A stretch of DNA of 64,000 bases from Paracoccus sp. M683 (GTDB lineage Bacteria; Pseudomonadota; Alphaproteobacteria; Rhodobacterales; Rhodobacteraceae). A program made the translations under genes and the position numbers. Below are positions 45,412 to 55,485 of this stretch, piece by piece. The notes under the pieces are model-generated. The model was given only the letters and a program-made list of their open reading frames with translations. It did no database searches and was not told where the DNA came from. The stretch is taken from NCBI RefSeq assembly GCF_007096355.1, contig NZ_VKDF01000005.1, forward strand, positions 269,778-333,777, written 5' to 3'. Position 1 is the first letter of the stretch. Each line of letters opens with the position of its first letter.

Positions 45412-46743
45412 ATGTCGCATTCCGCCGATCCCCGCCCGATGACTGCCCGCCCTTCGGGTCCGCTGACCGGGGTGGCCCAGGTGCCGGGCGACAAGTCGAT
45501 CAGCCATCGGGCGCTGATCCTTGGCGCGCTGTCGGTGGGCGAGACGCGGATCACCGGCTTGCTGGAAGGTCAGGACGTGCTGGATACCGCAAAGGCGATG
45601 GCGGCCTTTGGCGCGGATGTGCAGCGGGTGGGCGATGGCGAATGGGTCGTTCACGGCGTTGGCGTCGGTGGTTTTGCCGAGCCCGAGGGCGTGATCGACT
45701 GCGGCAATTCGGGCACCGGCGTGCGGCTGATCATGGGGGCGATGGCGACGACGCCGATCAGCGCCACATTCACCGGCGATGCCAGCCTGTCCAAGCGGCC
45801 AATGGCGCGCATCACCGATCCGCTGGCACAGTTCGGCGCGCAGATCGTGGCGCGCGAGGGCGGGCGTTTGCCCGTCACCATCACCGGGGCGGCCGATCCG
45901 GTTCCCCTGCGCTACAAGACCCCGGTTGCCAGTGCGCAGATCAAGTCGGCGATCCTGCTGGCGGGCCTGAATGCGCCGGGCGAGACCGTAGTGATCGAGG
46001 CCGAGCCGACGCGCGACCATTCCGAACGCATGCTGGCAGGCTTTGGCGCGCAGATCCGCACCGAGCGCACGAGCGAGGGTCATGTCATCACCCTGACCGG
46101 CCGACCCGAGCTGCGCGGCCAGCCCGTCGCAGTGCCGCGCGATCCGTCAAGCGCGGCCTTCCCGGTGGCGGCCGCGCTGATCGTGCCGGGGTCCGAGATC
46201 AGCGTGCCGGGCGTCAGCCGCAACCCGACGCGGGACGGGCTTTACGTCACGCTGCTGGAGATGGGCGCGGATATCCGGTTTCAGAATATCCGCGAGGAAG
46301 GCGGCGAGCCGGTCGCCGATCTGGTGGTGCGCCATGGCCCACTGAAAGGGGTCGAGGTGCCGGCCGACCGCGCCGCCAGCATGATCGACGAATTTCCGAT
46401 CCTGTCGGTCATCGCCAGTTTCGCCGAAGGGCGGACCGTGATGAATGGCGTGGCCGAATTGCGGGTGAAGGAAAGCGACCGCATTGACGCGATGGCCCGC
46501 GGACTGGAGGCCAATGGCGTGCGGGTCGAGGAAACCCGTGACAGCATGACCGTGCATGGCATGGCCGAGGTTCCGGGCGGTGCCGTGGCGGTGACGCATC
46601 TGGATCATCGCATCGCCATGTCTTTCCTGGTGCTGGGGTTGGCGGCCCGTCAGCCGGTCAGTGTCGATGATGGCAGCCCGATTGCGACCTCGTTCCCGGA
46701 TTTCCTGCCGCTGATGCAGAGGCTGGGCGCGGATCTGGGCTGA
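45412..46743 (+). CDS. aroA: 3-phosphoshikimate 1-carboxyvinyltransferase (EPSP synthase), class II
   Basis: A 443-residue EPSP synthase that joins PEP to shikimate 3-phosphate in aromatic amino acid synthesis. All four class II motifs are visible: [22 protein letters not shown] and NPTR. The PEP-site loop reads [10 protein letters not shown], with Gly at the position where the tolerant CP4 enzyme has Ala. The start at 45412 (MSHSADPRP) is the most plausible; the frame opens 14 codons earlier. An element with a hairpin and CCCAGGATATTT follows the stop. Confidence 0.96.
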   Translation: MSHSADPRPMTARPSGPLTGVAQVPGDKSISHRALILGALSVGETRITGLLEGQDVLDTAKAMAAFGADVQRVGDGEWVVHGVGVGGFAEPEGVIDCGNSGTGVRLIMGAMATTPISATFTGDASLSKRPMARITDPLAQFGAQIVAREGGRLPVTITGAADPVPLRYKTPVASAQIKSAILLAGLNAPGETVVIEAEPTRDHSERMLAGFGAQIRTERTSEGHVITLTGRPELRGQPVAVPRDPSSAAFPVAAALIVPGSEISVPGVSRNPTRDGLYVTLLEMGADIRFQNIREEGGEPVADLVVRHGPLKGVEVPADRAASMIDEFPILSVIASFAEGRTVMNGVAELRVKESDRIDAMARGLEANGVRVEETRDSMTVHGMAEVPGGAVAVTHLDHRIAMSFLVLGLAARQPVSVDDGSPIATSFPDFLPLMQRLGADLG

Positions 46744-46749
46744 GAGGAA

Positions 46750-46795
46750 GGGGGCTTTGCCCCCGTCGCCTGCGGCGCCCCCCCAGGATATTTTT
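46750..46795 (+). repeat. 3'-end element after aroA
   Basis: GGGGGC / GCCCCC with a TTT loop lies 6 bases after the aroA stop and is followed by GTCGCCTGCGGCGCCCCCC and CAGGATATTTTTACACG. It belongs to the same family as the elements at 16032, 42712, 42911 and 62921. Confidence 0.7.
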
Positions 46796-46816
46796 ACACG
46801 GCTGATGGGGAGGGGT

Positions 46817-46910
46817 GAGAGGCTGGACAGCGACCCAGGCGGGACTCGTTGCGGCTGCTTCCTTCCGGACCTGACCGGGTTGGCGAGATGCCTGCCCGCG
46901 CCAACCTCTC
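46817..46910 (-). ncRNA. ffs: Signal recognition particle RNA (4.5S, small bacterial type)
   Basis: The minus strand carries the universal SRP core GGTCCGGAAGGAAGCAGCC within a long hairpin. The ends pair as GAGAGGTTGG with CCAGCCTCTC, giving about 94 bases. It binds Ffh to target nascent membrane proteins. The exact transcript ends are approximate. Confidence 0.95.
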
Positions 46911-46942
46911 GGGGCGCTAGATAGGGCAGTGTGCGGTCGGGA

Positions 46943-48850
46943 TCAACCCCGTGAAAGATCCAGACGGATGCGGATGAAGCCATCATCGGTCTCGCCGGCG
47001 CATTCCATGTGGTAATCGCCCGCCTCGGCAAGCCGCGTCAGGTGCTTGACGGCCGATGGGCCGGTTTCGAAAATGGCCGAGGCGCCCTTGATCGGCAGGA
47101 AATTCCAGTGCCGGCTGGTGGTGGGTTCGACCCGGCGGCGGCGGCGGACATAGCGGCGAAGGACGTCGCGGGTCATGGTCTCGTCATCCAGCACGACGCG
47201 ATTCTGGCCGATCAGAGGACCGAACAGGCCGCAGGTGGCCAGGCGGTAGGAGTTTGTCGCCAGCAGGAACCTGTCGCCATCACCCACCCGGCGGTCGTGA
47301 TGGGTCAGGTTGCGGATGCGTGAGGAATCGGGGGCCAGCAACTGGCCTGTCGGGTGGTATCGGCTTGGTCGGGTCAGGTCGATCTGCCAGGTTAGCCCGT
47401 CGATCACGTCGAAATTATAGCTTGGGAAATCGGGGTTGATCAGCGGTTGGTCGGCCAGTCCGGGCTGCATCTGGCAAAAGATACTGGCCGAGCGTTCCAG
47501 CCAGCCGCGCAATTGTGCGCCATCGGTTTCGATCGCGCAGATGCGATTGGGGTAAAAATACAGGTCCGACAGGCTGCGCAGGGTCAGCGCGCCGGCCGGC
47601 ACATCGGTATAGTGATCCGGCCCGCCCCGGCCGCCGGCGCGGAACGGTGCCACGGCCGACAGGATCGGCAGACCGTCCCATTCCGTGCCGCGCAGCATCC
47701 GCCGCACATGCCAGCGCTGCGCCATCGCCACCAGCCGCAGGCCGGGATCCTGCCCGATCAGCGCGAAATAGCTGTTCAGCGGCGCCTCGGTCCGGCCGAC
47801 GCGACGCCGGATATGGCGCAGCGTCTCGCGATGGGCGCCAAGCGTGGGCGAATAGATCTTGCGCAGCGGGCGGTGCTTGCCATTCACCTGTTCGGCCTCG
47901 ACCGCGAAATCGGCCACCCGCCAGGCCTTCGTGCCGTCGCGTTCCAGCCGCAGGTCGATGACGCCCAGATGCGATCCGCCAAAGCCCGCCATCACCGCCG
48001 GCTTGCCCATCAGCGTGCCGCGTTCGGCGTCGACGCCCTCGATCCCGGCGAAGGCGGGCGAGGGAAAGACCTGATGGGTATGCCCGGCGATCACCACGTC
48101 GATTTCCGGCAGGGCGGCCAGTGCGGTCGACGCGTTTTCGGTTCGCCGCTCGGGGGCGATCGGGCCGATGCCGCCATGGGACAGGGCAACGATCAGATCG
48201 GCGCCGGCCGCCTTGATCTGGGGCAGCAGGCGGCGGGCCGAGGCCAGCACGTCTTCGCTGCCAAGTTCGTGGCGCAGGTCGCGGTCCCAGTCCACCGTCT
48301 GCGGCGGGGCAAAGCCGATCACCCCGATGCGCAGGTTGCGCAGCCGCCCCTGACTGTCGCGCAGCCGGCGGTCAAGGATGACCCAGGGCGGCAGGCGCCG
48401 GCCCGCATGCGGCGTCAGGTTCGCCAGCGTCAGCGGAAAATTCGCGGCCCCCAGCACCCGGCGCAGGAAGCCAAGCCCGAAGGTGAAGTCGTGGTTGCCC
48501 AGGGTGCCGGCATCATAGCCCAGGGCGTTCATCGCCAGGATGGCCGGATGCGGGCTGCGCGCGTTAACGCCGCGGACCTCGGCGATATAGTCGCCCATCG
48601 GATTGCCCTGAAGAAAATCGCCATTGTCGAACAGCAGCGAATTGGCGACCTCGGCCCGGCGTAGCTGGATCAGCGAGGCGGTGCGCGCAAGGCCGATCCG
48701 GTCAGAGGGTTTGTCGGCAAGATAGTTATACGGCAGGACATGCATGTGCATGTCGGTTGTCGCCATGATGCGCAACGCAAGCGTAACCGTCTCAGTCGTC
48801 CAGCCAGGCTGGCCTTCCGCGGACATGATGCCTCCGTTGCCGTCCGCCAT
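46943..48850 (-). CDS. 2',3'-cyclic-nucleotide 2'-phosphodiesterase / 5'-nucleotidase family protein
   Basis: A 635-residue CpdB/UshA-type metallophosphoesterase. Metal-binding motifs are in order: ATTDMHMHVLP, LFDNGDFLQGNPMGD, TLGNHDFTFG, IVALSHGGIG and VIAGHTHQVFP. The C-terminal 5'-nucleotidase domain includes SLSDLYFYPNRI and LLATNSYRLA. Family members hydrolyse cyclic and 3'-nucleotides, usually in the periplasm. No clear signal peptide is visible at the present start, so export is uncertain; another start 8 codons later is possible. Confidence 0.9.
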   Translation of the reverse strand: MADGNGGIMSAEGQPGWTTETVTLALRIMATTDMHMHVLPYNYLADKPSDRIGLARTASLIQLRRAEVANSLLFDNGDFLQGNPMGDYIAEVRGVNARSPHPAILAMNALGYDAGTLGNHDFTFGLGFLRRVLGAANFPLTLANLTPHAGRRLPPWVILDRRLRDSQGRLRNLRIGVIGFAPPQTVDWDRDLRHELGSEDVLASARRLLPQIKAAGADLIVALSHGGIGPIAPERRTENASTALAALPEIDVVIAGHTHQVFPSPAFAGIEGVDAERGTLMGKPAVMAGFGGSHLGVIDLRLERDGTKAWRVADFAVEAEQVNGKHRPLRKIYSPTLGAHRETLRHIRRRVGRTEAPLNSYFALIGQDPGLRLVAMAQRWHVRRMLRGTEWDGLPILSAVAPFRAGGRGGPDHYTDVPAGALTLRSLSDLYFYPNRICAIETDGAQLRGWLERSASIFCQMQPGLADQPLINPDFPSYNFDVIDGLTWQIDLTRPSRYHPTGQLLAPDSSRIRNLTHHDRRVGDGDRFLLATNSYRLATCGLFGPLIGQNRVVLDDETMTRDVLRRYVRRRRRVEPTTSRHWNFLPIKGASAIFETGPSAVKHLTRLAEAGDYHMECAGETDDGFIRIRLDLSRG

Positions 48851-48972
48851 CTACGGTGCCCCGAGCCTGCGAGTATACATCAGAACCTTGCCTCGTAGGG
48901 TGGCTTTCTTGCGAACCACCTTGATCATTCAAACGCCATCTTAGGCGAATTTCTGCCGATTCGAATCAAATT

Positions 48973-49057
48973 TCAACTGTTGATTGAGTAAATCCTGCGG
49001 ATATTGAGCCAGTCAACAGTTACATCACGACAGAAGCCGTGCGAATTTTAACTGTCA
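48973..49057. promoter_or_regulatory. AT-rich upstream region with three AACTGT-type motifs
   Basis: The 295-base gap before the SRPBCC gene is AT-richer than its surroundings. It contains TCAACTGTTGA (48973-48983, a 5+1+5 palindrome), GTCAACAGTTAC (49012-49023, opposite orientation) and TTAACTGTCA (49048-49057). Spacings of 36-39 bases suggest a repeated operator. GGTGG...CCACC at about 48900 forms a small hairpin. No coding sequence is seen in the gap. Confidence 0.35.
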
Positions 49058-49145
49058 GCTTGAAAGTTCGGGGGGGACCACTTATCACCCATAGCGCCTT
49101 GTTTGCCCATTGCTTTGACATCATTTTCATCCAGGCGGACCCTTC

Positions 49146-49598
49146 ATGAAATTCTCAACCCGCCGGGATACCGAACTGACCGCTGACCAGCTGTTCCAGT
49201 CCATCGCCGATTTCGACCGGCTGGAACGCATCCTGTTGCGGCGTGGCGCGGCGGTGACGCGCATCGGAACATCGGCCGCGCCGGGGCCGGGCTGGGATAT
49301 CGGTTTCGACTGGCGGGGCCGGCGGCGCGACTTGCGGCTTCAGGTGGTGCGGTTCAACCAGCCTGAACAGATCGCCATGCAGGGCGAATCCGAGGCGTTC
49401 GAGCTGCTGATCGACCTGACGGTCGTGGCGCTCAGCCGGTTGCGCTCGCGCCTGATCCTTGAGGCCGACATCCGGCCGCGCAACATGCGGGCGCGGCTGA
49501 TGTTGCAGACCGCCAGACTGGGCAAGTCGCAGCTGGACAAGCGTTTTGACGAAGGCGCGGCCAGGCTGCTGGCAGAGCTGACGGGATTGCGGGCCTGA
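49146..49598 (+). CDS. SRPBCC-family protein
   Basis: A 150-residue START/SRPBCC-type alpha-beta protein, with MKFSTRRDTELTADQLFQSIADFDRLERIL at the start and a long C-terminal helix (KRFDEGAARLLAELTGL). Such proteins form a deep cavity for hydrophobic ligands. No ligand or partner can be deduced. It is convergent with pheA, 15 bases apart, and has a distinctive AT-rich upstream region. Confidence 0.82.
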   Translation: MKFSTRRDTELTADQLFQSIADFDRLERILLRRGAAVTRIGTSAAPGPGWDIGFDWRGRRRDLRLQVVRFNQPEQIAMQGESEAFELLIDLTVVALSRLRSRLILEADIRPRNMRARLMLQTARLGKSQLDKRFDEGAARLLAELTGLRA

Positions 49599-49613
49599 TC
49601 CGCAGCCGGCGGG

Positions 49614-50489
49614 TCATTCCCCTTCGGCTGGCGCGGGTTCGTGTTCGGCGCGCAGGGGATCGGCCGGATAGACGCCCAGAATATGCAGGCTGGACGAGAA
49701 ATAGGACAGTTCGTCCAGCGCCCGGCGGACATTCGGATCCTCGGGATGGCCCTCGATATCGGCATAGAACTGGGTGGCGGTGAAAACGCCATCGGCCATA
49801 TAGCTTTCCAGCTTGGTCATGTTGACGCCATTCGTGGCAAAGCCGCCCATGGCCTTGTACAGCGCCGCCGGGATGTTGCGGACGCGAAAGACGAAGGTTG
49901 TCATCATCTTTTCGGCGCGCCGCGCGGGATCGTCCTGGCGCGACATGATCAGGAAGCGCGTGGTGTTATGGGCATGATCCTCGATATGGCGGGCGAGGAT
50001 GTTCAGCCCGTGGATCTCGGCCGCCAGATCCGAGGCCAGCACCCCGGTCGAAGGATCGCCGCCCTGCGCCAGTTCGGCGGCGGCGCCGGCGCTGTCGGCC
50101 GCAGCCTCGCCCCGGATGCCATAGCGCGCCAGAAAGGCCGCCGATTGCGGCAGCAGCACCAGATGGGCGCGGACCTTTTTGATGTCCTCGATGGCGACGC
50201 CCGGCAGGGCCATCAGGCTGATATGGACGCGCACGAAGGCCTCGTCCACGATATGCAGGCCCGATTCCGGCAGCAGCCGGTGAATATCGGCCACCCGGCC
50301 ATAGGTCGAGTTCTCGACCGGCAGCATCGCCAGATCGGCCTGGCCGCTGCGAACTGCCTGAATGACGTCCTCGAAGGCGCGGCAGGGCAGGGGTTCCATG
50401 CCGGGGCGGGCGTTTCGGCAGGCCTCGTGGCTATAGGCGCCAAGCTCGCCCTGAAAGGCGATCCGGTTGGTTGCGGCACGGTCGGTCAT
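49614..50489 (-). CDS. pheA: Prephenate dehydratase PheA (monofunctional)
   Basis: A 291-residue monofunctional prephenate dehydratase that makes phenylpyruvate for phenylalanine synthesis. IAFQGELGAYSHEACRN is the N-terminal motif, LAMLPVENSTYGRVADIH includes the substrate-binding Asn-Ser-Thr, and NTTRFLIMSR is the catalytic Thr-Thr-Arg-Phe motif. A C-terminal ACT domain for Phe feedback follows (TTFVFRVRNIPAALYKAMGGFATNGVNMTKLES). The ATG at 50489 is chosen; in-frame ATG at 50501 and GTG at 50510 are alternatives. Confidence 0.95.
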   Translation of the reverse strand: MTDRAATNRIAFQGELGAYSHEACRNARPGMEPLPCRAFEDVIQAVRSGQADLAMLPVENSTYGRVADIHRLLPESGLHIVDEAFVRVHISLMALPGVAIEDIKKVRAHLVLLPQSAAFLARYGIRGEAAADSAGAAAELAQGGDPSTGVLASDLAAEIHGLNILARHIEDHAHNTTRFLIMSRQDDPARRAEKMMTTFVFRVRNIPAALYKAMGGFATNGVNMTKLESYMADGVFTATQFYADIEGHPEDPNVRRALDELSYFSSSLHILGVYPADPLRAEHEPAPAEGE

Positions 50490-50636
50490 GGTGGTTTCCA
50501 TCGGCTGCACGGGAAAGGGCGACGTTTTGTCGCCCGGTTTCTGTCGGGTCCGGGCTAACTATACCTTGATCCCGGAAAGCGAAAGCGGATAGATACTGGC
50601 CAAATTCAAGGCTTACCAAACCGGGGACGGCAGGCA

Positions 50637-51173
50637 ATGTTCGATACCATGACCATCACCAAGGCGGCAGGTGCGCTGATCGGGGCGCTTCTGTTTCTGA
50701 TGCTTGCCAACTGGGCCGCCAGCGCGATCTATCAGGTCGGCTCGGGTGAAAGCGAGGTCGCCGAGGGCGAGGAAGGCCATGCGCAGGCCTATACCATCCC
50801 GGTGCCCGAATCCACCGGGGGCGGGGCCGCCGCCGAGGAAGAGCAGATCGACTTTGCCGCGCTGATGGCGCAGGCTGATGTTGCCGCCGGCGAGAAAGAT
50901 TTCGGCAAGTGCAAGGCCTGTCACAAGCTGGATGGCAGCGATGGCGTCGGCCCGCATCTGAACGGCGTCGTGAACCGGGCCGTGGCCTCGGTCGGCGGGT
51001 TTGCCTATTCGGATGGCATGGTTGCCCATGGTGGCGACTGGACCCCCGAGGCGTTGCAGGAATTTCTGGCCAACCCCAAGGGCGTCGTGCAGGGCACCAA
51101 GATGTCCTTCGCCGGCCTGAAGGATCCGCAGGACCGTGCCGACCTGATCGCCTATCTGGAAACCGTCCAGTAA
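50637..51173 (+). CDS. cycM: Membrane-anchored cytochrome c552 (CycM)
   Basis: A 178-residue c-type cytochrome. An uncleaved N-terminal transmembrane anchor (about residues 9-32) and an acidic linker ([10 protein letters not shown]) precede a class I cytochrome domain. The heme motif is CKACH (C92, C95, H96) and the axial Met is M156 in QGTKMSFAG. The Paracoccus CycM carries electrons from the bc1 complex to the aa3 oxidase in the membrane. A strong terminator follows. Confidence 0.95.
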   Translation: MFDTMTITKAAGALIGALLFLMLANWAASAIYQVGSGESEVAEGEEGHAQAYTIPVPESTGGGAAAEEEQIDFAALMAQADVAAGEKDFGKCKACHKLDGSDGVGPHLNGVVNRAVASVGGFAYSDGMVAHGGDWTPEALQEFLANPKGVVQGTKMSFAGLKDPQDRADLIAYLETVQ

Positions 51174-51197
51174 GCGCGGTCATCTGGCGGAAGAATC

Positions 51198-51225
51198 GGG
51201 CGTGGCTGATGGCCGCGCCCTTTTT
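51198..51225 (+). terminator. Rho-independent terminator after cycM
   Basis: GGGCGTGGC pairs with GCCGCGCCC (one G-T pair) around a TGATG loop, followed by five T residues. Confidence 0.88.
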
Positions 51226-51300
51226 CATTCACGAAAACGCGGCTTGATCGTCCTGCCCGCGCTGCCCTAGCGTGGCGGAACATTCGACACGGAGGTCAAC

Positions 51301-53190
51301 ATGCGCCCACTCTTTCCGCTTATCGGTCTTGTCGCCGGGCTTGGTATCACGACCGTGATGGCGCAAGAGCAGACGCAACCCCCCGCAGCGACCACAGCCG
51401 GCACGGATGAGAAGATCACCGTCTCGCATGGCTATGCGATCATCGGCGATCTGAAACTGCCGGCGGATTTTCCGCATCTGCCCTATGTGAACCCGCAGGC
51501 GCCCAAGGGCGGCTATATCATCGAATCCGTGCCCAACACCTCGAATTTCGACAATTTCAACCCCTTCACCTTCAAGGGCCGCCCGGCAGTGTTTTCTGCT
51601 TCTATGCTGGAAACGCTGATGGATCGCGATGCCAGCGATTTCGGCTCGTCCTATTGCCTGCTGTGCGAGACGTTGGAATATCCCGAAAGCCGGGATTGGG
51701 TCATCTTCCGCCTGCGCCCCGAGATCCGGTTCGCCGATGGCAGCCCGATGACGGCGCAGGATGTGGTGTTTTCGGTCGAAACATTGCGCGATCAGGGCTC
51801 GACCGGGACCAAACTGATGATTCAGCAGCAGATCGCCAAAGTCGAGGCGGTTGATGACCAGACGGTCAAGTTCTATTTCGCGCCGGACTATCCCCGGCGC
51901 GAGGTTGTCAGCTTTGTCGGTGGCCTGCCGATCATGTCGCGGGCCGATTTCGAGGCGCGGGGCCTGCGGCTTGACGAAACCATGGACAAGCCGCTGATGG
52001 GGTCCGCGCCCTATGCGCTGACCGGCTGGAACATGGGCCGTTGGGCCGAGATGACGCGGCGCGACGATTATTGGGGCAAGGACCTGCCGCTGAACATCGG
52101 ACGGCATAACTTTGACCGGATGCGTTACGAATATTTCGCCGATTACGACGCGGCCTTTCAGGCTTTCACCGCGGGTGAATACACATTCCGGCGCGAAAAC
52201 AGTTCAATCAAATGGGCGACGGCCTATAACTTCCCGGCGCAGGAAAAGGGCTGGGTCAAGGTGGAAACCCTGCCCGACAACAGCAGCGTTTCGGGGCAGG
52301 CATGGGTGTTCAACCTGCGGCGCGAAAAGTTTCAGGATCCGCGCGTGCGTCAGGCCATCGGGCTGATGCTGAATTTCCAATGGACCAATGAAAAGATGTT
52401 CTATGGCCTGTATTCGCGGCCTGACAGCTATTGGGAAAACAGCCCGCTTGAGGCGCAGGATATGCCCTCGGATGCCGAACTTGCCCTGCTGGAACCGCTG
52501 AAGGACGACCTGCCGCCTGCGGTCTTTACCGAACCGGCCTATAGCTGGCCCGAGGGCAGCGATCAGCCGCGCGACCGTCGCGCGATGCGTCAGGCAGGCG
52601 CACTGCTGGACGAGGCTGGCTGGACCATGAATGACAGCGGCATGCGCGAGAACGCCGAGGGCCAGAGGCTGACGGTTGAAATTCTGAATGATTCCGTAAC
52701 ACTGGATCGCATTCTTAATCCGTATGTTGAAAACCTGCGCGGCATCGGGATCGACGCCATCAACGCGCGGGTTGACAATGCCGAACTAGAGGCGCGTCAG
52801 CGCGAACATGATTTCGACATGACCAGTGCCTTCATCGGCCAGTCGCCGATTCCGGGGGCCGAGATGTTGCCGGTCTTTGGCAGTGAATTTGCCGGTTCGG
52901 AAAGCAACCTGCTGGGCCTGACCAACCCTGCCATCGACAAGCTGATGAAGGATGTCGAACACGCCAACACGCAAGAGGAAATGGAAACGGCGGCCCGCGC
53001 GCTGGACCGTTCGCTGCGCGCGATGTTCCTGACCGTGCCGCAATGGTATAACGCCGATCACTGGCTGGCCTATTACGACATGTATGAACACCCCGAGGCG
53101 CTGCCCGATTTCGCCCTGGGCGAGATGGATTTCTGGTGGTTCAACCCCGAAAAAGAGGCAAGGCTGAAAGCCGAGGGCGCGCTGCGCTAG
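51301..53190 (+). CDS. yejA: Peptide ABC transporter substrate-binding protein (YejA type)
   Basis: A 629-residue family 5 extracellular binding protein. The signal peptide ends near VMAQEQ (about residue 22). HGYAIIGDLKLPADFPHLPYVNPQAPKGG is typical of the YejA branch, and FRLRPEIRFADGSPMTAQDVVFSVE is the SBP_bac_5 core. YejABEF systems import oligopeptides, including microcin C-like compounds in enterics. The start follows GGAGGT. The permease genes follow after 112 bases. Confidence 0.93.
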   Translation: MRPLFPLIGLVAGLGITTVMAQEQTQPPAATTAGTDEKITVSHGYAIIGDLKLPADFPHLPYVNPQAPKGGYIIESVPNTSNFDNFNPFTFKGRPAVFSASMLETLMDRDASDFGSSYCLLCETLEYPESRDWVIFRLRPEIRFADGSPMTAQDVVFSVETLRDQGSTGTKLMIQQQIAKVEAVDDQTVKFYFAPDYPRREVVSFVGGLPIMSRADFEARGLRLDETMDKPLMGSAPYALTGWNMGRWAEMTRRDDYWGKDLPLNIGRHNFDRMRYEYFADYDAAFQAFTAGEYTFRRENSSIKWATAYNFPAQEKGWVKVETLPDNSSVSGQAWVFNLRREKFQDPRVRQAIGLMLNFQWTNEKMFYGLYSRPDSYWENSPLEAQDMPSDAELALLEPLKDDLPPAVFTEPAYSWPEGSDQPRDRRAMRQAGALLDEAGWTMNDSGMRENAEGQRLTVEILNDSVTLDRILNPYVENLRGIGIDAINARVDNAELEARQREHDFDMTSAFIGQSPIPGAEMLPVFGSEFAGSESNLLGLTNPAIDKLMKDVEHANTQEEMETAARALDRSLRAMFLTVPQWYNADHWLAYYDMYEHPEALPDFALGEMDFWWFNPEKEARLKAEGALR

Positions 53191-53302
53191 GCCGGGCTGG
53201 GTCGGATGGGGCAATTCGCTTGATTTCCGGGGCCGGATTGCCGACAAGGCGTGAAAATCGAACAGGGCCGCAAAGGTCTGATACGGGCGAAGGGCAGGGC
53301 TG

Positions 53303-54382
53303 ATGGGTGCCTATATTCTGCGGCGTTTGCTGCTGATCATCCCGACGATGATCGGGATCATGGTGATCAATTTCGCGCTGACCCAATTCGTCCCCGGCGG
53401 GCCGATCGAACAGATCGCCGCGCGGCTGCAAGGCGAGGGTGACGTCTTTCGCAACATCGCAGGCGGCGGGGCCGAGGCTGGCGGCGGTGCCTCGATGGAC
53501 GACTATTCCGGCGCGCGCGGCTTGCCGCCTGAATTCATCGCCCAACTGGAAAAGGAATTCGGCTTCGACAAGCCGCCCTTGCAGCGTTTCCTGACGATGA
53601 TGGGCAATTACCTGACCTTCGATTTCGGCAACAGCTGGTTCCGGTCGATCAGCGTGATGGAACTGGTCAAGGAAAAGATGCCGGTCTCGATCACGCTTGG
53701 GCTATGGACGACGCTCTTGGCCTATCTGGTCTCGATCCCGCTTGGTATCCGCAAGGCGGTGCGCGACGGCACGCCTTTTGACACCTGGACCTCGGGTGTC
53801 ATCATCATGGGCTATGCCATCCCGGCCTTCCTGTTCGCTGTCCTCTTGATGGTGCTGTTCGCGGGCGGATCCTACTGGAAGATCTTCCCCCTGCGCGGGC
53901 TGGTCAGCGACAATTTTTACGCGCTGTCCACCTGGGGCCAGATCAAGGATTATCTGTGGCACATCACCTTGCCGGTGCTGGCCATGTCGATCTCTGGCTT
54001 TGCCACGCTGACGCTTTTGACCAAGAACAGCTTTCTGGACGAGATCAACAAGCAATATGTCATGACTGCCCGCGCCAAGGGCCTGACCGAACGGCGCGTG
54101 CTTTACGGCCATGTCTTTCGCAACGCCATGCTGATCGTGATCGCGGGCTTTCCGGCGCTGTTTCTGGGCGTGTTCTTCGGCAGCTCGATCCTGATCGAGA
54201 CGATCTTCTCGCTGGATGGTCTTGGCCGCCTGGGTTTCGAGGCCGCCGTGCAGCGTGACTATCCGGTGATTTTCGCGACGCTTTACGTCTTTGGCCTGAT
54301 CGGGCTGCTGACCGGCATCCTGTCCGACCTGATGTATGTCTTTGTCGATCCGCGCATCGACTTTGAAAAAAGGGCCGGCTGA
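53303..54382 (+). CDS. yejB: Peptide ABC transporter permease YejB
   Basis: A 359-residue permease with six predicted helices. [26 protein letters not shown] is the DppB-type first segment; a long periplasmic insertion follows (about residues 50-85, Gly/Ala-rich). The EAA-like loop is [32 protein letters not shown]. Its TGA overlaps the yejE ATG. Confidence 0.93.
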   Translation: MGAYILRRLLLIIPTMIGIMVINFALTQFVPGGPIEQIAARLQGEGDVFRNIAGGGAEAGGGASMDDYSGARGLPPEFIAQLEKEFGFDKPPLQRFLTMMGNYLTFDFGNSWFRSISVMELVKEKMPVSITLGLWTTLLAYLVSIPLGIRKAVRDGTPFDTWTSGVIIMGYAIPAFLFAVLLMVLFAGGSYWKIFPLRGLVSDNFYALSTWGQIKDYLWHITLPVLAMSISGFATLTLLTKNSFLDEINKQYVMTARAKGLTERRVLYGHVFRNAMLIVIAGFPALFLGVFFGSSILIETIFSLDGLGRLGFEAAVQRDYPVIFATLYVFGLIGLLTGILSDLMYVFVDPRIDFEKRAG

Positions 54383-55485
54383 TGGCAATGTCGGAACTGA
54401 ACCGCCGCCGCTGGCGCAATTTCCGCCGCAATGGCCGGGCCTTCTGGTCGCTGGTGATTTTCAGCGTGCTGTTCCTGATCGCCATCTTCGCCGAGGTGGT
54501 CGCCAACGATAAACCCATCGTCGCCAGCTATCGCGGAGAGCTGTATTTCCCCGCCTATCGCTTTTATCCCGAAACCGCCTTTGGCGGCGATTTCGGGACC
54601 GAGGCGATCTATCGCGACGAGGCGGTGCAATGCCTGATCGTGACCGGCGGGCGCGAGGAATGCTGGGACGACCCCGAGGGGCTGATCGAGGCTGTGGATA
54701 ACGGCACCAGCGATGTGCCATCGGCGGAACAGGGCTGGATGATCTGGCCGGTGGTGCCCTATCACTACAAGACCATCAATAACGTGGGCACCGCGCCAAG
54801 CGCGCCCGATGCCGATCACTGGCTGGGCACCGACGATACCGCGCGCGACGTGCTGGCCCGCGTGATCTATGGCTTTCGCACCTCGATCATGTTCGCGCTG
54901 ATCGTGACGGTGGTTGCCAGCGCCATCGGGGTGACCGCCGGCGCCGTGCAGGGCTATTTCGGCGGCCGCACCGACATCATCTTTCAGCGGCTGATGGAGA
55001 TCTGGCAATACACGCCCGCGCTTTACGTCATCATCATCCTGTTCGCGATTCTGGGGCGCAGTTTCTGGCTGCTGGTCTTTGTGACGATCCTCTTTGGCTG
55101 GCCCGCGCTGGTGGGTGTGGTCCGGGCCGAGTTCCTGCGGGCGCGCAACCTGGAATATGTTCGCGCCGCCCGCGCGCTTGGGGTCAGTGATCGCAAGATC
55201 ATGTTCCGCCACATGCTGCCCAATGCCATGGTCGCCACGCTGACCATGCTGCCCTTTGTCGTGACCGGCACGATCAGCGGATTGGCGGCGCTGGACTATC
55301 TGGGCTATGGGTTGCCGGCCTCTGCGCCCTCGCTTGGGGAACTGGCCTTGCAGGCCAAGCAGAACCTTCAGGCGCCCTGGCTGGCCTTTACCGCCTTTTT
55401 CACCTTTGCCATCATGCTGTCGCTGCTGGTCTTCATCTTCGAAGGCATCCGTGACGCATTCGACCCCCGAAAGACCTTCAAATGA
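54382..55485 (+). CDS. yejE: Peptide ABC transporter permease YejE
   Basis: A 367-residue DppC-type permease. An N-terminal helix (FWSLVIFSVLFLIAIFAEVVAN) is followed by a large periplasmic region of about 120 residues before LGTDDTARDVLARVIYGFRTS. The EAA loop is RAARALGVSDRKIMFRHMLPNAMVATLTMLP. Large periplasmic regions are characteristic of YejE. It overlaps yejF by 4 bases. Confidence 0.93.
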   Translation: MAMSELNRRRWRNFRRNGRAFWSLVIFSVLFLIAIFAEVVANDKPIVASYRGELYFPAYRFYPETAFGGDFGTEAIYRDEAVQCLIVTGGREECWDDPEGLIEAVDNGTSDVPSAEQGWMIWPVVPYHYKTINNVGTAPSAPDADHWLGTDDTARDVLARVIYGFRTSIMFALIVTVVASAIGVTAGAVQGYFGGRTDIIFQRLMEIWQYTPALYVIIILFAILGRSFWLLVFVTILFGWPALVGVVRAEFLRARNLEYVRAARALGVSDRKIMFRHMLPNAMVATLTMLPFVVTGTISGLAALDYLGYGLPASAPSLGELALQAKQNLQAPWLAFTAFFTFAIMLSLLVFIFEGIRDAFDPRKTFK

